In this document: one piece after another, positions 33,242-42,885 of the stretch
Position numbering within the stretch: the first letter of the stretch is position 1
Layout: every line of letters starts with the position of its first letter
DNA from: Desulfobacteraceae bacterium
GTDB lineage: Bacteria; Desulfobacterota; Desulfobacteria; Desulfobacterales; Desulfosalsimonadaceae
Direction of reading: 5' to 3'
Length of the DNA: 64,000 bases
NCBI GenBank assembly: GCA_011390465.1
Contig: JAABSH010000002.1
Coordinates: 82,199 to 146,198, forward strand
Notes under the pieces: generated by a model
The model's input: only the letters and a program-made list of their open reading frames with translations
The model's database searches: none
What the model was told of the DNA's origin: nothing
Program-made: the position numbers and the translations under genes

Positions 33242-33264
33242 GGGCAGGCCACCGGGGCCTGCCC
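33242..33264. other. Nine-base perfect GC hairpin in the phasin-PhaF gap
   Basis: GGGCAGGCC and GGCCTGCCC pair around a short loop. No T-run follows, so it may be an mRNA 3'-end stabiliser rather than an intrinsic terminator. Confidence 0.5.
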
Positions 33265-33411
33265 TGTCAGAATACAGAGCAGATGCAATATGGCCCGCGA
33301 CGTTTAAATGATTGCAATTTCATTATTTTTTGGTTAGATTAAATTTTATATTTTTCTTTTTGTCGGATATTTTTAATTTTTTAACCCGCAATACTGTCTA
33401 AGGAGGTTCCG

Positions 33412-34065
33412 ATGTATACAATTAAGAAGTATGCCAATGGTCGTTTTTACGATACAGAGACAAAGAATTACATCACCCGTGATCAGATTGCCGATCTTCT
33501 CAACACCCAGAAAAAGATCACCATTGTTGAGACCAAAACAGGAAAAAACATTACCAGCGACGTGACCTCCAAAATTTCAGCAAAAGCTTCAAAAGCAGGC
33601 ACGGCTAAAAAATCGTCCGGCAAAAAATCAACCGCGAAAAAAGCCGCTGCTAAAAAAACCTCCCGAAAAACCGCGCAGGATGCGGCCGGGTTTTTTACCG
33701 GGCTGTTTCGGAAAAGCGGAGATACCCTCTCAGACTATGGTAAAAAGTATGCGGCCATGTGGCAGGATCTGCTGACCCTGTCCAGAGAAGAAATTGATAA
33801 AGTGATCAATATGCTGGTCAAGGACAAAAAAATTACCGAGTTTGAAGGCAAAAAACTCAAAGACGAAATTATCAAACACCGGGACAATATCCAATCCTGG
33901 ATTACCAAAAATATTGATACCCGGATCAATGAAATCCTGGACCGGATGAACCTGGCCAACCGGGATCAGGTCCTGGATCTTACCACCAAAATTGATTCTC
34001 TGAACAAAAAAATTGCCCAGATGGAAGGATCCAAAAAATCTGCCGGTGCAAAAAAATCCTCATGA
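33412..34065 (+). CDS. PhaR/PhaF-like granule protein with Lys/Ala-rich linker
   Basis: 217 residues in three parts. Residues 1-45 (IKKYANGRFYDTETKNYITR) are the PHA-accumulation-regulator N-terminal domain. Residues about 60-90 form a histone-H1-like run of KKSSGKKSTAKKAAAKK type, as in PhaF. The C-terminal 120 residues (LTLSREEIDKVINMLVKDKK and following) are a phasin-like helical region ending in a coiled coil. Such proteins bind granules and DNA and can regulate phasin genes and segregate granules. Its C-terminal region is clearly paralogous to the protein at 38489. AAGGAGG precedes the start. Confidence 0.78.
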   Translation: MYTIKKYANGRFYDTETKNYITRDQIADLLNTQKKITIVETKTGKNITSDVTSKISAKASKAGTAKKSSGKKSTAKKAAAKKTSRKTAQDAAGFFTGLFRKSGDTLSDYGKKYAAMWQDLLTLSREEIDKVINMLVKDKKITEFEGKKLKDEIIKHRDNIQSWITKNIDTRINEILDRMNLANRDQVLDLTTKIDSLNKKIAQMEGSKKSAGAKKSS

Positions 34066-34106
34066 TCCGCTGTTTTTTATCCTGACCGCAGCCAGAGAAT
34101 TTTTTT

Positions 34107-35294
34107 ATGGCGGGTGACGCAAAAAAACCGTTCCAGGTCTTTCAGAAATTCCCGGATTCCCGGGTTCCGGGACATGGGAAATACGGTTCAGCAATAAAAC
34201 CGCCGGCCAAAGCGTCATCCAACCCGTCAGCTGCTATCAAATTTCAGGAAACCCTGGCGGATGCCAGGTCAAATGCCGGGCCAAATATGGGGCTGGATGC
34301 GGGTGGTGAACCCGCCCGTCCGCCCGCATGGCTTTCAAGTTTGCTGTCCCGGCGGCTGATTTTTGTCATGGGTAAAGGCGGCGTGGGCAAAACCACGCTC
34401 AGTATCGCCCTTGCCGGCGCGGCCCGCCGGCAGGGCAGAAATCCGTTGCTGGTGGAGCTGGGAGATGCGGAAAGCATTGGCCGGCTGTACCGCAAACTTC
34501 CCCTGCCGCCGGAGCCTGTTCCCCTTGCCCATGGTATTTGCGGCGTCCGGGTGGATGCCCGGGCCGAGCTGGAAGCCTACATACGAACCCATATCCCGTC
34601 AAAATTCATCGCCGGTAAAATATCCAACAGCCGTTTGTTTGATTATCTTTTTGAAGCCGCTCCCGGTTTAAAGGAAATCATGAGCCTGGGCCGTCTGTGG
34701 CGATGGGAACAGGAAATCCAGTATCTGTCTGACCCGCCTTTTGATCTCATCATCGTGGATGCCCCGGCCACCGGCCATGCGCTCAGCCTGTTGCGCCTTC
34801 CCGAGGCCCTGATCCGGATGATTCGCGTGGGTCCGGTGGCGCGGCAGCTGCAGGGCCTGAAAAGGCTGTTAAGGGATCCCGAGCGCACGGCCCTGGCCAT
34901 TGTTACCCTTGCGGAAGAATTGCCGGTCCGGGAGACCCTTGCCGCTTGCCAGGAGGCCCAGGCAGATCTTGAAATGCCGGTGGGAGCGGTGTTTATCAAT
35001 GCCGTGCATATGGAAATGTTCAGCCCCCGGGAGAAAGATCACATCCAGGCCCTGGCGGCCATGTATGCCGGTCATCCAGATGCCCCGGAAAATGACATTA
35101 TCCGCTGCGTCAGACGTTTTGCCCGTCGTCAGGCCGTCCAGCAGGCGCATATCCGGGAAATTTGCAACACCGCCAAAACCCCGGTTTTGCTGATGCCCTT
35201 TTATTATACCAATGATATGACCCTGGAGCATCTCGAAGCCCTTTCTTCTGAAATGGGCCATTTTTTTTCTGTGATCCGGGAAAAAGAGACATGA
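34107..35294 (+). CDS. ArsA/Get3-family ATPase, subunit A
   Basis: 395 residues. A disordered N-terminal stretch of about 85 residues precedes the deviant Walker A GKGGVGKTT, which has the signature Lys used across the dimer interface in ArsA/Get3/MinD proteins. The later LIIVDAPATGHALSLLRLPE is the family's Walker B/switch II region. The usual switch I TDPA is replaced by ELGDAES. The gene overlaps the next ATPase by four bases (ATGA), so the two are probably made together and may form a heterodimer. No arsenic genes are nearby. Role inferred: handling of membrane or granule proteins. Confidence 0.82.
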   Translation: MAGDAKKPFQVFQKFPDSRVPGHGKYGSAIKPPAKASSNPSAAIKFQETLADARSNAGPNMGLDAGGEPARPPAWLSSLLSRRLIFVMGKGGVGKTTLSIALAGAARRQGRNPLLVELGDAESIGRLYRKLPLPPEPVPLAHGICGVRVDARAELEAYIRTHIPSKFIAGKISNSRLFDYLFEAAPGLKEIMSLGRLWRWEQEIQYLSDPPFDLIIVDAPATGHALSLLRLPEALIRMIRVGPVARQLQGLKRLLRDPERTALAIVTLAEELPVRETLAACQEAQADLEMPVGAVFINAVHMEMFSPREKDHIQALAAMYAGHPDAPENDIIRCVRRFARRQAVQQAHIREICNTAKTPVLLMPFYYTNDMTLEHLEALSSEMGHFFSVIREKET

Positions 35295-36427
35295 ACCGCC
35301 TTTGCCAATCCCTGAAAGATCCAAATGGGCCGTCGGTTGTCATCTGCTGCGGCAGCGGCGGTGTGGGGAAGACAACCCTGTCCGCGGCCCTGGGCCTGCT
35401 GGCAGCCGGGGCCGGGAGAAAGACCCTTGTACTGACCATTGATCCGGCCAGACGCCTGGCCGACGCCCTGGGCCTGGGAGCGTTTACCCGTGACGCGCAG
35501 CCGGTATCCCTGGATGCGCTGTCGTTAACCCATCCCGCCACCCTGCATGCCATGATGCTGGATCCCAAGACCACATTTGACCAGCTTGTAAGCCGGTTTA
35601 CATCACCGGAACTCCGGGACCGGATTTTAAATAACCGGTATTATCAGCATTTGTCCGCGAACATGGCCGGTTCCCACGAATACATGGCCATGGAAAAGCT
35701 CTGTGACATCTATCAGCAGCAGCACTATGATCTGATTGTACTGGATACCCCGCCCAGTCGCCGGGCCCTGGATTTTCTGGATGCGCCTGAAAAAATGCTC
35801 AATGTCCTGGGACATAATTTTTTTTTAAAAATGTTTCGTCCTTACCTGAAAGCCGGTAAATGGGGATTTCGGTTTCTTAATGTCCTGGCATCTCCCGTGA
35901 TCAAGGCTGTCAGTAAAGTGATCGGCAAACAGGCCATGGACGATTTTGCCGGGTTCATGCAGTTGTGGGATGATATGATGTTTGAGGGGTTCAGCCGGCG
36001 GGCGACCGCGGTAAAAAATCTGCTTGCCGGAGACAGCACATTGTTTCTGGCCATTGCCACGCCCCAGCGCCTGCCCATGGAAGAAGCGGTTTTTTTAGGC
36101 AATACCCTTAAACGCAGCAAAATGCCCTTTGGCGGGTTTATTGTCAACCGGGTGCATGGGCGGCCGGCGGATGCCGGGGATGGCAGTGATTTTCGGGCGG
36201 AGGCGTTGTTTGCGGCAGTGGATTTATCACAATCCCTGAAAAATAAAATGATAACTGTTTTCCGGAACATGCAGCAGCTGGCGGCCAGTGACAGAGAAGC
36301 GGTACGGCAGTTAAAAAAGACCGCCGGCCCAGACACCCCTCTTGTGACGATCCCGTTTTCAGACAGCGAAATTACGGGGCTTGAAGAGTTGTATGCCCTG
36401 GCCGGCCGGATTGAAAATGGCGTTTGA
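35291..36427 (+). CDS. ArsA/Get3-family ATPase, subunit B
   Basis: 378 residues. The P-loop reads GSGGVGKTT: the signature Lys of the deviant Walker A is replaced by Ser, unlike its partner. The switch I region LTIDPARRLADALGLG and the switch II-like LIVLDTPPSRRALDFLDAPE are well conserved. Its middle and C-terminal helices (FMQLWDDMMFEGFSRRATAV) could form a client-binding groove as in Get3. The paired, overlapping ArsA-type genes resemble the two-gene Get3-like pairs known in actinobacteria. Here they sit among granule and neutral-lipid genes. Confidence 0.85.
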   Translation: MNRLCQSLKDPNGPSVVICCGSGGVGKTTLSAALGLLAAGAGRKTLVLTIDPARRLADALGLGAFTRDAQPVSLDALSLTHPATLHAMMLDPKTTFDQLVSRFTSPELRDRILNNRYYQHLSANMAGSHEYMAMEKLCDIYQQQHYDLIVLDTPPSRRALDFLDAPEKMLNVLGHNFFLKMFRPYLKAGKWGFRFLNVLASPVIKAVSKVIGKQAMDDFAGFMQLWDDMMFEGFSRRATAVKNLLAGDSTLFLAIATPQRLPMEEAVFLGNTLKRSKMPFGGFIVNRVHGRPADAGDGSDFRAEALFAAVDLSQSLKNKMITVFRNMQQLAASDREAVRQLKKTAGPDTPLVTIPFSDSEITGLEELYALAGRIENGV

Positions 36428-36452
36428 CGGCGTCGTAGAACCTGTTAAAAAA

Positions 36453-38186
36453 TTATCCGGCAGACGCCTGTTTGCCTTGTTTGTCTTTTTTTCCGTTTTC
36501 GGGTTTCCCGTTTTCGGGTTTTTCGTCATCCTTGTTTTTTGGCTTGTTTTCTGGTTTCAGCTCGGCAAAGCTTTCATATTTATTCTGGTGAATGGTGCAG
36601 TAAAGGGAATCCGTGGCGGCCCGGTTGTGGCACTGGGTGCCGTTCCGGGTAATGGCTTTGCAGCGGATGGCCTGAATTGATCCGCCCCGGGTTTCTTCTT
36701 TGGTGATTTCCGCGGTATCCGCAAACCGGTCGTTGATGATCAGGGGATCTTTTTCAATCTGGCCGGCCCGGTACATACCGAGCAGCATTTTGTATTCATT
36801 TACAAAATTATCCAGAATGGAAGTGGGGTCGTGGACCAGGCCCGCATCCGTTGCAATACCCAGTGAAACCTTACCGTTGTAGCTGATAATGCTGATGCCC
36901 AGCCCGAGCCCGCCGATGCGCGGGACCCAGAACATGATGTTTTTGATTTCTTTTCCGGAAAAATAAAGGGGAATCTGGGGGCCGGGAACATTGCTCATAA
37001 CACCGGTGGTTTTGTTGGCAAACATGTTGGCCGCGGTTTTTGCCAGTTTGGCTGAAGATACCCCTAACGCGTTTAACAGGGCATAGGCAACAGCGGCGTC
37101 CGGGGCTTCTTTGAGATCCGAGATGCGGCGCTGCACTTCCCGGATGCGGAGAACCGGATCATCAATATGCACCGGCAGGGAGACCAGGATAAGGCTGAAC
37201 TGATTACCCAGTTCAATTTTTCCGTCCAGGGGCCGGATATTGACGGGCATGGCCACCCGGATATCCAGATCCCCTACCAGGTTGTTGCATTTCTGGAGAT
37301 AGCGTCGCAGGGCGCCGGTCACCATGGCCACAAGAATGTCGTTAATGGTGGCGTTAAAATACTTGCCAATGGATTTTATATCCGGCACCGGCACGGGATC
37401 GCTGAACGCCACATTTTTCCGGATGCCGAGCTCCCCTTTGAAAACGGTTTTCTTGTCCGACGGCAGGAGCATGATTTTGCTGATCACGGCTGTGGCTTCA
37501 ATGGTGTATTTGCTGATGAGCTTTGCCCGATCCACCAGATGATAGGGATTGGCCAGGCTGGCCTCAATTTCTTTGGTCAGGAAATCCCCCATTTTGAGCA
37601 TCCCGATCTTGGCCCGGTTAATTTTTTTCAGGGTTTTTTCAAAGGGCGGGAAAAAGAAGGCGGCTTCTTTTTTTCCTTTTGGCTCGCCAAGGGAATTGGT
37701 CCAGACCGCGTTCGGTTCCAGATCCCCCATGGAAAGCAGCACCCGGATCAGGGAAATGCCGTCACCAATGCAGTGATGCACCCGGATAAACAAAACAGAG
37801 CCGTTGCCTTCAAAGTTTTCAATATAATGGGCCTGCCAGAGCGGTTTTGTGGGGTCAAGTGGCGTGGCGGTAAGATCGCTGATAAGTTCCTGAAGCGCGA
37901 CCCTGTCTCCGGGAGCGGGCAGGGCGATGCGATGAAGATGGGATCGCAGGTCAAATTTGGGATCAAGTTCCCATATGGCATTGCCCACGCCGCTGAGGGG
38001 CCGGACCACGCGTTTTTTGAACCGGTCATAGCACAACAGCCGGTTTTTCATTGTTTCCACCAGCTGTTTGAAATCCAGTGGTTCATCAAACTGAAGAAAT
38101 CCGGTAATGACCATCAGATTGGTGGGATGGTCCATGTGAAGCCAGAAGTTATCAATGCTTGACATGATTTCGACGTGTTTTTTCAT
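36453..38186 (-). CDS. Wax ester synthase/diacylglycerol acyltransferase with Cys-rich tail
   Basis: 577 residues. The catalytic HHCIGDG motif (HHxxxDG, residues 137-143) and typical flanking regions (SSIDNFWLHMDHPTNLMVIT, NDILVAMVTGALRRYL, SNVPGPQIPLYFSGKEI) identify a WS/DGAT of the bifunctional bacterial type that makes wax esters and triacylglycerol from acyl-CoA. Beyond the usual end (about residue 495) lies an extra tail: RCKAITRNGTQC followed by YCTIH gives C509, C519, C530, H533, a probable zinc knuckle of the DUF5763-like CKA..G..C...YC..H type. A KPENGK-rich low-complexity end follows. AAGGAGG lies five bases before the start codon. Confidence 0.88.
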   Translation of the reverse strand: MKKHVEIMSSIDNFWLHMDHPTNLMVITGFLQFDEPLDFKQLVETMKNRLLCYDRFKKRVVRPLSGVGNAIWELDPKFDLRSHLHRIALPAPGDRVALQELISDLTATPLDPTKPLWQAHYIENFEGNGSVLFIRVHHCIGDGISLIRVLLSMGDLEPNAVWTNSLGEPKGKKEAAFFFPPFEKTLKKINRAKIGMLKMGDFLTKEIEASLANPYHLVDRAKLISKYTIEATAVISKIMLLPSDKKTVFKGELGIRKNVAFSDPVPVPDIKSIGKYFNATINDILVAMVTGALRRYLQKCNNLVGDLDIRVAMPVNIRPLDGKIELGNQFSLILVSLPVHIDDPVLRIREVQRRISDLKEAPDAAVAYALLNALGVSSAKLAKTAANMFANKTTGVMSNVPGPQIPLYFSGKEIKNIMFWVPRIGGLGLGISIISYNGKVSLGIATDAGLVHDPTSILDNFVNEYKMLLGMYRAGQIEKDPLIINDRFADTAEITKEETRGGSIQAIRCKAITRNGTQCHNRAATDSLYCTIHQNKYESFAELKPENKPKNKDDEKPENGKPENGKKDKQGKQASAG

Positions 38187-38319
38187 TGCGGCCTCCTTGG
38201 GAATTCAAAAAAAACATATTTATTTGACATTTTTAACAGAGCAGGGCGCTGAATGCAAACTGAAATTTAGGGGGAATTTTTCGCCCACGGCAGGAGAAAC
38301 TAAAAAAAGCTAAAAAAGC

Positions 38320-38348
38320 TTGACACTTATAACGCACCCCGTCATATT
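38320..38348 (+). promoter_or_regulatory. Promoter and operator of the second PhaR-like gene
   Basis: TTGACA (38320-38325), 17 bases, CATATT (38343-38348). The spacer and -10 contain ATAACGCACCCCGTCAT (38329-38345), a degenerate copy of the operator at 32516-32532, starting exactly three bases after the -35 box in both promoters. A run of three ATCGAA hexamers follows at about 38415-38432. Confidence 0.65.
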
Positions 38349-38488
38349 TGGGTCTCTGGTTATCTCCGCTTCAATTCAATTGTTTATGGTATGATATCAA
38401 TTTATTGAGATAATCGAAATCGAAATCGAAATAATAAAATTCCATGGCAAATCACGGTAAAAATCGGGAAAATATTTCAGGAGGCCCT

Positions 38489-39064
38489 ATGCATTTAATC
38501 AAAAAATACGCCAACCGCAAGCTCTATGATACCACTGACAAGCGGTATCTGACCATGGATCGTCTGGCGGAACTGATAAAATCCGGTGAGGAAGTTTCCA
38601 TTACGGACAATGAAACCGGTGATGATATTACCGCTGCCGTTGTTTCCCAGCTTCTGGCCCGGGAAAGCGCCGGAGATAACAGGGCAGTACCGTCCGGCGT
38701 GCTGATGCAGCTTTTGCGCAAAGGCCGGGGCACCCTTTTCGGGTATGGCAGAAAATATGTATCCCTGTGGCAGAGCGCCCTTACCCTGTCCAAAGATGAG
38801 ATTGAAAAACTGGTCAACAGCCTGGTCACTGCAAAGGAAATATCAGAATCCGAAGGCAAAAATCTGAAAAAGGAAATTATGGGATTTGCCACCAACCTGA
38901 AATCCTGGATTCTGGAAAATATTGACCTGCGCGTATCAGAGGGGTTGAAAAAAATGACCCTTCCTTCCCGGGATCAGGTGAAGGCGCTCGACAAACGGGT
39001 GGATGAGCTGGACCGGAAAGTCCGGCTTCTGGAACAGGCGTACCGCAACGAAACCCAAAAATAA
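38489..39064 (+). CDS. PhaR-like granule regulator/phasin
   Basis: 191 residues from the ATG at 38489, chosen because it directly begins the conserved domain and follows CAGGAGG; the open frame extends 15 codons upstream. The N-terminus (MHLIKKYANRKLYDTTDKRY) is the PHA-accumulation-regulator domain. The rest (YGRKYVSLWQSALTLSKDEI and EGLKKMTLPSRDQVKALDKR) is a helical phasin-like region ending in a coiled coil. Compared with its paralogue at 33412 it lacks the Lys/Ala-rich linker. It is divergent from the WS/DGAT gene, sharing a control region that holds the palindromic operator. No PHA synthase gene lies in this window. Confidence 0.82.
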   Translation: MHLIKKYANRKLYDTTDKRYLTMDRLAELIKSGEEVSITDNETGDDITAAVVSQLLARESAGDNRAVPSGVLMQLLRKGRGTLFGYGRKYVSLWQSALTLSKDEIEKLVNSLVTAKEISESEGKNLKKEIMGFATNLKSWILENIDLRVSEGLKKMTLPSRDQVKALDKRVDELDRKVRLLEQAYRNETQK

Positions 39065-39072
39065 AACCGGTG

Positions 39073-39330
39073 TCAGGACCACTGCCCGTCGGTATTGATC
39101 AGATTGATGACCCCGGCGCTGGCTGAAATCGGTTCCGGCGACGGAAAAAAGAATGAAATAACCGCCCAGACGCCGAAAATAGAGACCAGAGAGCCTGCCA
39201 GCATGACCAGCAATCCGCCGGCGCACCCGGTAATGGCGCCAATGCCGATCAGTACCGCCAGTCCGCCGATAATAAATGCGATAATGCTTCCGGTGAACAA
39301 AAAGAATTTAAACATGGAAATCTTTTTCAT
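39073..39330 (-). CDS. Small two-helix membrane protein, hypothetical
   Basis: 85 residues from the ATG at 39330. Two hydrophobic segments are separated by a short turn: FKFFLFTGSIIAFIIGGLAV and GGLLVMLAGSLVSIFGVWAV. The end (SASAGVINLINTDGQWS) is polar. The gene is convergent with the PhaR-like gene and only nine bases from it. I recognise no family. The start is uncertain because GAAAGG abuts the ATG and another ATG lies five codons downstream. Confidence 0.5.
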   Translation of the reverse strand: MKKISMFKFFLFTGSIIAFIIGGLAVLIGIGAITGCAGGLLVMLAGSLVSIFGVWAVISFFFPSPEPISASAGVINLINTDGQWS

Positions 39331-39411
39331 CCTTTCGTTATTGTCTGAAATATCATACAAACAAATTTATCATACCATCACCACCGACTCAAGCCAAATA
39401 AATTAAATAAA

Positions 39412-40824
<1,413 letters not shown>

Positions 40825-40875
40825 CGGCTTTGCAAAAAGGCCAAAATTTTTAAATAAATCGCACAGGAGTCGCAT

Positions 40876-42180
40876 ATGGGATTTTTCAGTTTCCTGGCCG
40901 GGAAAACACCAGAGGATCTGGAGTATGCCGGGGACAAGCTGTATAAGGCGGAAGAATTCGGCGCAGCCAAGCTGGAATATGAAAAAGCCGCCAGAAAAGC
41001 AGCAGCCCGAAGTCCGGAAAAGGCATCACTGGTTTCCCGCCTTGATCAGAAAATCACCGATGCCAGGGAGTCCCTGGCAAAACGTCATTTTAAAAACAGC
41101 CGGGAACTTCTGGATGCCGGCAATGATGACGAGGCCATGGATCTGCTCGATCTTGCCCTGGAGCTCACCAAAGATGACCGGTTGCGCCGGGAAATTGAAA
41201 CTTTTGTTCACGCCCAGGCAGAACCGGGCCGCACCGGAGATTTCCGGGCATCATCCGGGCCGGGGGTGGGCGGAACACCTCCCCTGCCCCATGACCGGGA
41301 AAATGATGAACCGGGTGGTAATTCTGGCAAGGGCATAGACGACGGCCCGGATAATCTTGCCGCTGACAGCGGAGATGGCAACGGCGATGATGATGAAGAC
41401 TATTTTTTCATCCTGATCAATGCCCTGCCCGAAGACCTCAGAGATGCCTATGAAACCTACAGTCCGGCATTTCGGCAGGGCTACATCGCCCTGAACAACG
41501 GCGCATTTGAAAACGCCGTGGCCCACTTTACCCGGGCCATGCATCTGCCAGGGCTTCATCAGCCCCTGATACCGGTGGAACTGGCCACGGCCCTGATTCA
41601 TCTCAGCCAGTATGATCCGGCCCGGGAGCTTCTGGAGGATTTTATAGCGGATCATCCCGACGATATCCGGGCGTACCAGACCCTGTGCGACCTTTATTGG
41701 GTAACCGAAGATTATTCATCCGCCGTCCGTTTGATTGATCAGGCCCCGTCACCCTTTAATGAAACCCTGCCCGTCAAAATGCTTCTGGGTGAAACCTGCC
41801 TGCAGATGAAACAATATGAAACCGCAAAGGATCTGTTTGTTTCCATTGAAAACCAGTTCGGCGAAAATGAGATGGTGAGCCGGTCTCTTGCCAGAATATA
41901 TGAGGCCACCGGAGATGTGGAAACCGCCCGGGATATTTACGCGAAAATTTTAAATGGGTGCGCCCGGTGCGGCGTGCGCCAGGACCCTTTTATTAAACAG
42001 CGGTATGCAGAGCTTTGCTTTGCCTGCGGCGAACGATCGGAACGGCTGCTGAATCTTTATCTGTCTCTGGTTCTGGAAATTCCGGACAACAAAGAAAATT
42101 ATTATGAGTGGATTTACCAGTTGTACGAGGCACTGGGAAACCCTGCGGAAGCCCGGAGATACAGAGCCCTGATGCAATGA
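40876..42180 (+). CDS. Tetratricopeptide-repeat protein
   Basis: 434 residues without a signal peptide. An N-terminal helical region (AGDKLYKAEEFGAAKLEYEK) is followed by an acidic, disordered stretch (about residues 125-175). A series of TPR-like helical pairs comes next, for example GYIALNNGAFENAVAHFTRA, ALIHLSQYDPARELLEDFIA and LGETCLQMKQYETAKDLFVS. A Cys pair near the end (CARCG ... CFACGE) could bind a metal. TPR proteins act as scaffolds; no enzymatic function is visible. CAGGAG precedes the start. The stop overlaps the next start (ATGA). Confidence 0.78.
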   Translation: MGFFSFLAGKTPEDLEYAGDKLYKAEEFGAAKLEYEKAARKAAARSPEKASLVSRLDQKITDARESLAKRHFKNSRELLDAGNDDEAMDLLDLALELTKDDRLRREIETFVHAQAEPGRTGDFRASSGPGVGGTPPLPHDRENDEPGGNSGKGIDDGPDNLAADSGDGNGDDDEDYFFILINALPEDLRDAYETYSPAFRQGYIALNNGAFENAVAHFTRAMHLPGLHQPLIPVELATALIHLSQYDPARELLEDFIADHPDDIRAYQTLCDLYWVTEDYSSAVRLIDQAPSPFNETLPVKMLLGETCLQMKQYETAKDLFVSIENQFGENEMVSRSLARIYEATGDVETARDIYAKILNGCARCGVRQDPFIKQRYAELCFACGERSERLLNLYLSLVLEIPDNKENYYEWIYQLYEALGNPAEARRYRALMQ

Positions 42181-42872
42181 GCCCGAAAGCGCGGCAACCC
42201 GCTTCTTTTCCAGATGACCTGATTCGGATAAACCGGCTGGACATGTGCGGTTTTTCCCGGTTTGTCTTTTTTCCCGGCATGATGTTCGGGTCAACGGAAA
42301 AATGGTGGGGAAAAAAAGGAACGCGGCAGTCCTCCCACGAAGGCCTGGATTTTTGTTTTTTTGAAGATCATACCGGCCGGAAATTCCGGCTGGATGCATC
42401 AGCGCAGGTGCCGGCGCTCTATGACGGCGAGGTGGTTCATATTACTGATGATTTTCTGGGCAAAACCGTTATTTTTCATCATGCGCCAGTGGGGTTGCCC
42501 GCAGCAGAAGCAACAGAAGCCGGTCTGCCAGAAACCGGCCTGCTTGCCCTTTACGGGCATCTTCGACCGGATAAAAATCTCGCCATCGGGGACCGGCTGC
42601 GCCAGAGAGATGTCTTTGCCCGGATCAGCCCTGTCAAAGAGAGGTGGAAAAAATTGCTGCCCCATGTTCATATTTCGCTGGCAAAACCGGAACGTCTGCC
42701 CCGGCCGGACCGGATCGAATGGACCTTTCTTAATACCGTGGACCGGTCTGTGTTTTTTGATCCCCTTGATTATATGGCCCCGGAATATCGGGTGATGGCC
42801 TATGATGCCTCTCTGGCCCCGGCGAAGATTTTTACCCCGTGGACGGGCGTAAATGGACCCAATGACGAATAA
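42177..42872 (+). CDS. M23/LytM-like domain protein
   Basis: 231 residues from the ATG that overlaps the TPR gene stop (ATGA); the open frame runs further upstream inside that gene. The pattern SSHEGLDF, a beta-rich centre (ALYDGEVVHITDDFLGKTVI), YGHLRPDKNLAIGDRLRQRD and LPHVHISLAKP corresponds to the HxxxD, YxHL and HxH elements of M23 zinc peptidases. No signal peptide is evident, which is unusual for a murein hydrolase, so it may act otherwise or be exported by another route. Translational coupling with the TPR protein suggests a joint function. Confidence 0.7.
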   Translation: MSPKARQPASFPDDLIRINRLDMCGFSRFVFFPGMMFGSTEKWWGKKGTRQSSHEGLDFCFFEDHTGRKFRLDASAQVPALYDGEVVHITDDFLGKTVIFHHAPVGLPAAEATEAGLPETGLLALYGHLRPDKNLAIGDRLRQRDVFARISPVKERWKKLLPHVHISLAKPERLPRPDRIEWTFLNTVDRSVFFDPLDYMAPEYRVMAYDASLAPAKIFTPWTGVNGPNDE

Positions 42873-42885
42873 AGAGAGATACCCT

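Noticed and set aside
34107..36427. Arsenical pump ATPase (arsA) annotation
   Set aside because: No arsB, arsR, arsD or arsC is present, and the paired structure with a signature-Lys loss fits Get3-like ATPases better.
37167..38162. A 331-codon plus-strand frame opposite the WS/DGAT gene
   Set aside because: The opposite strand carries the catalytic HHCIGDG protein; this frame has no recognisable domain.
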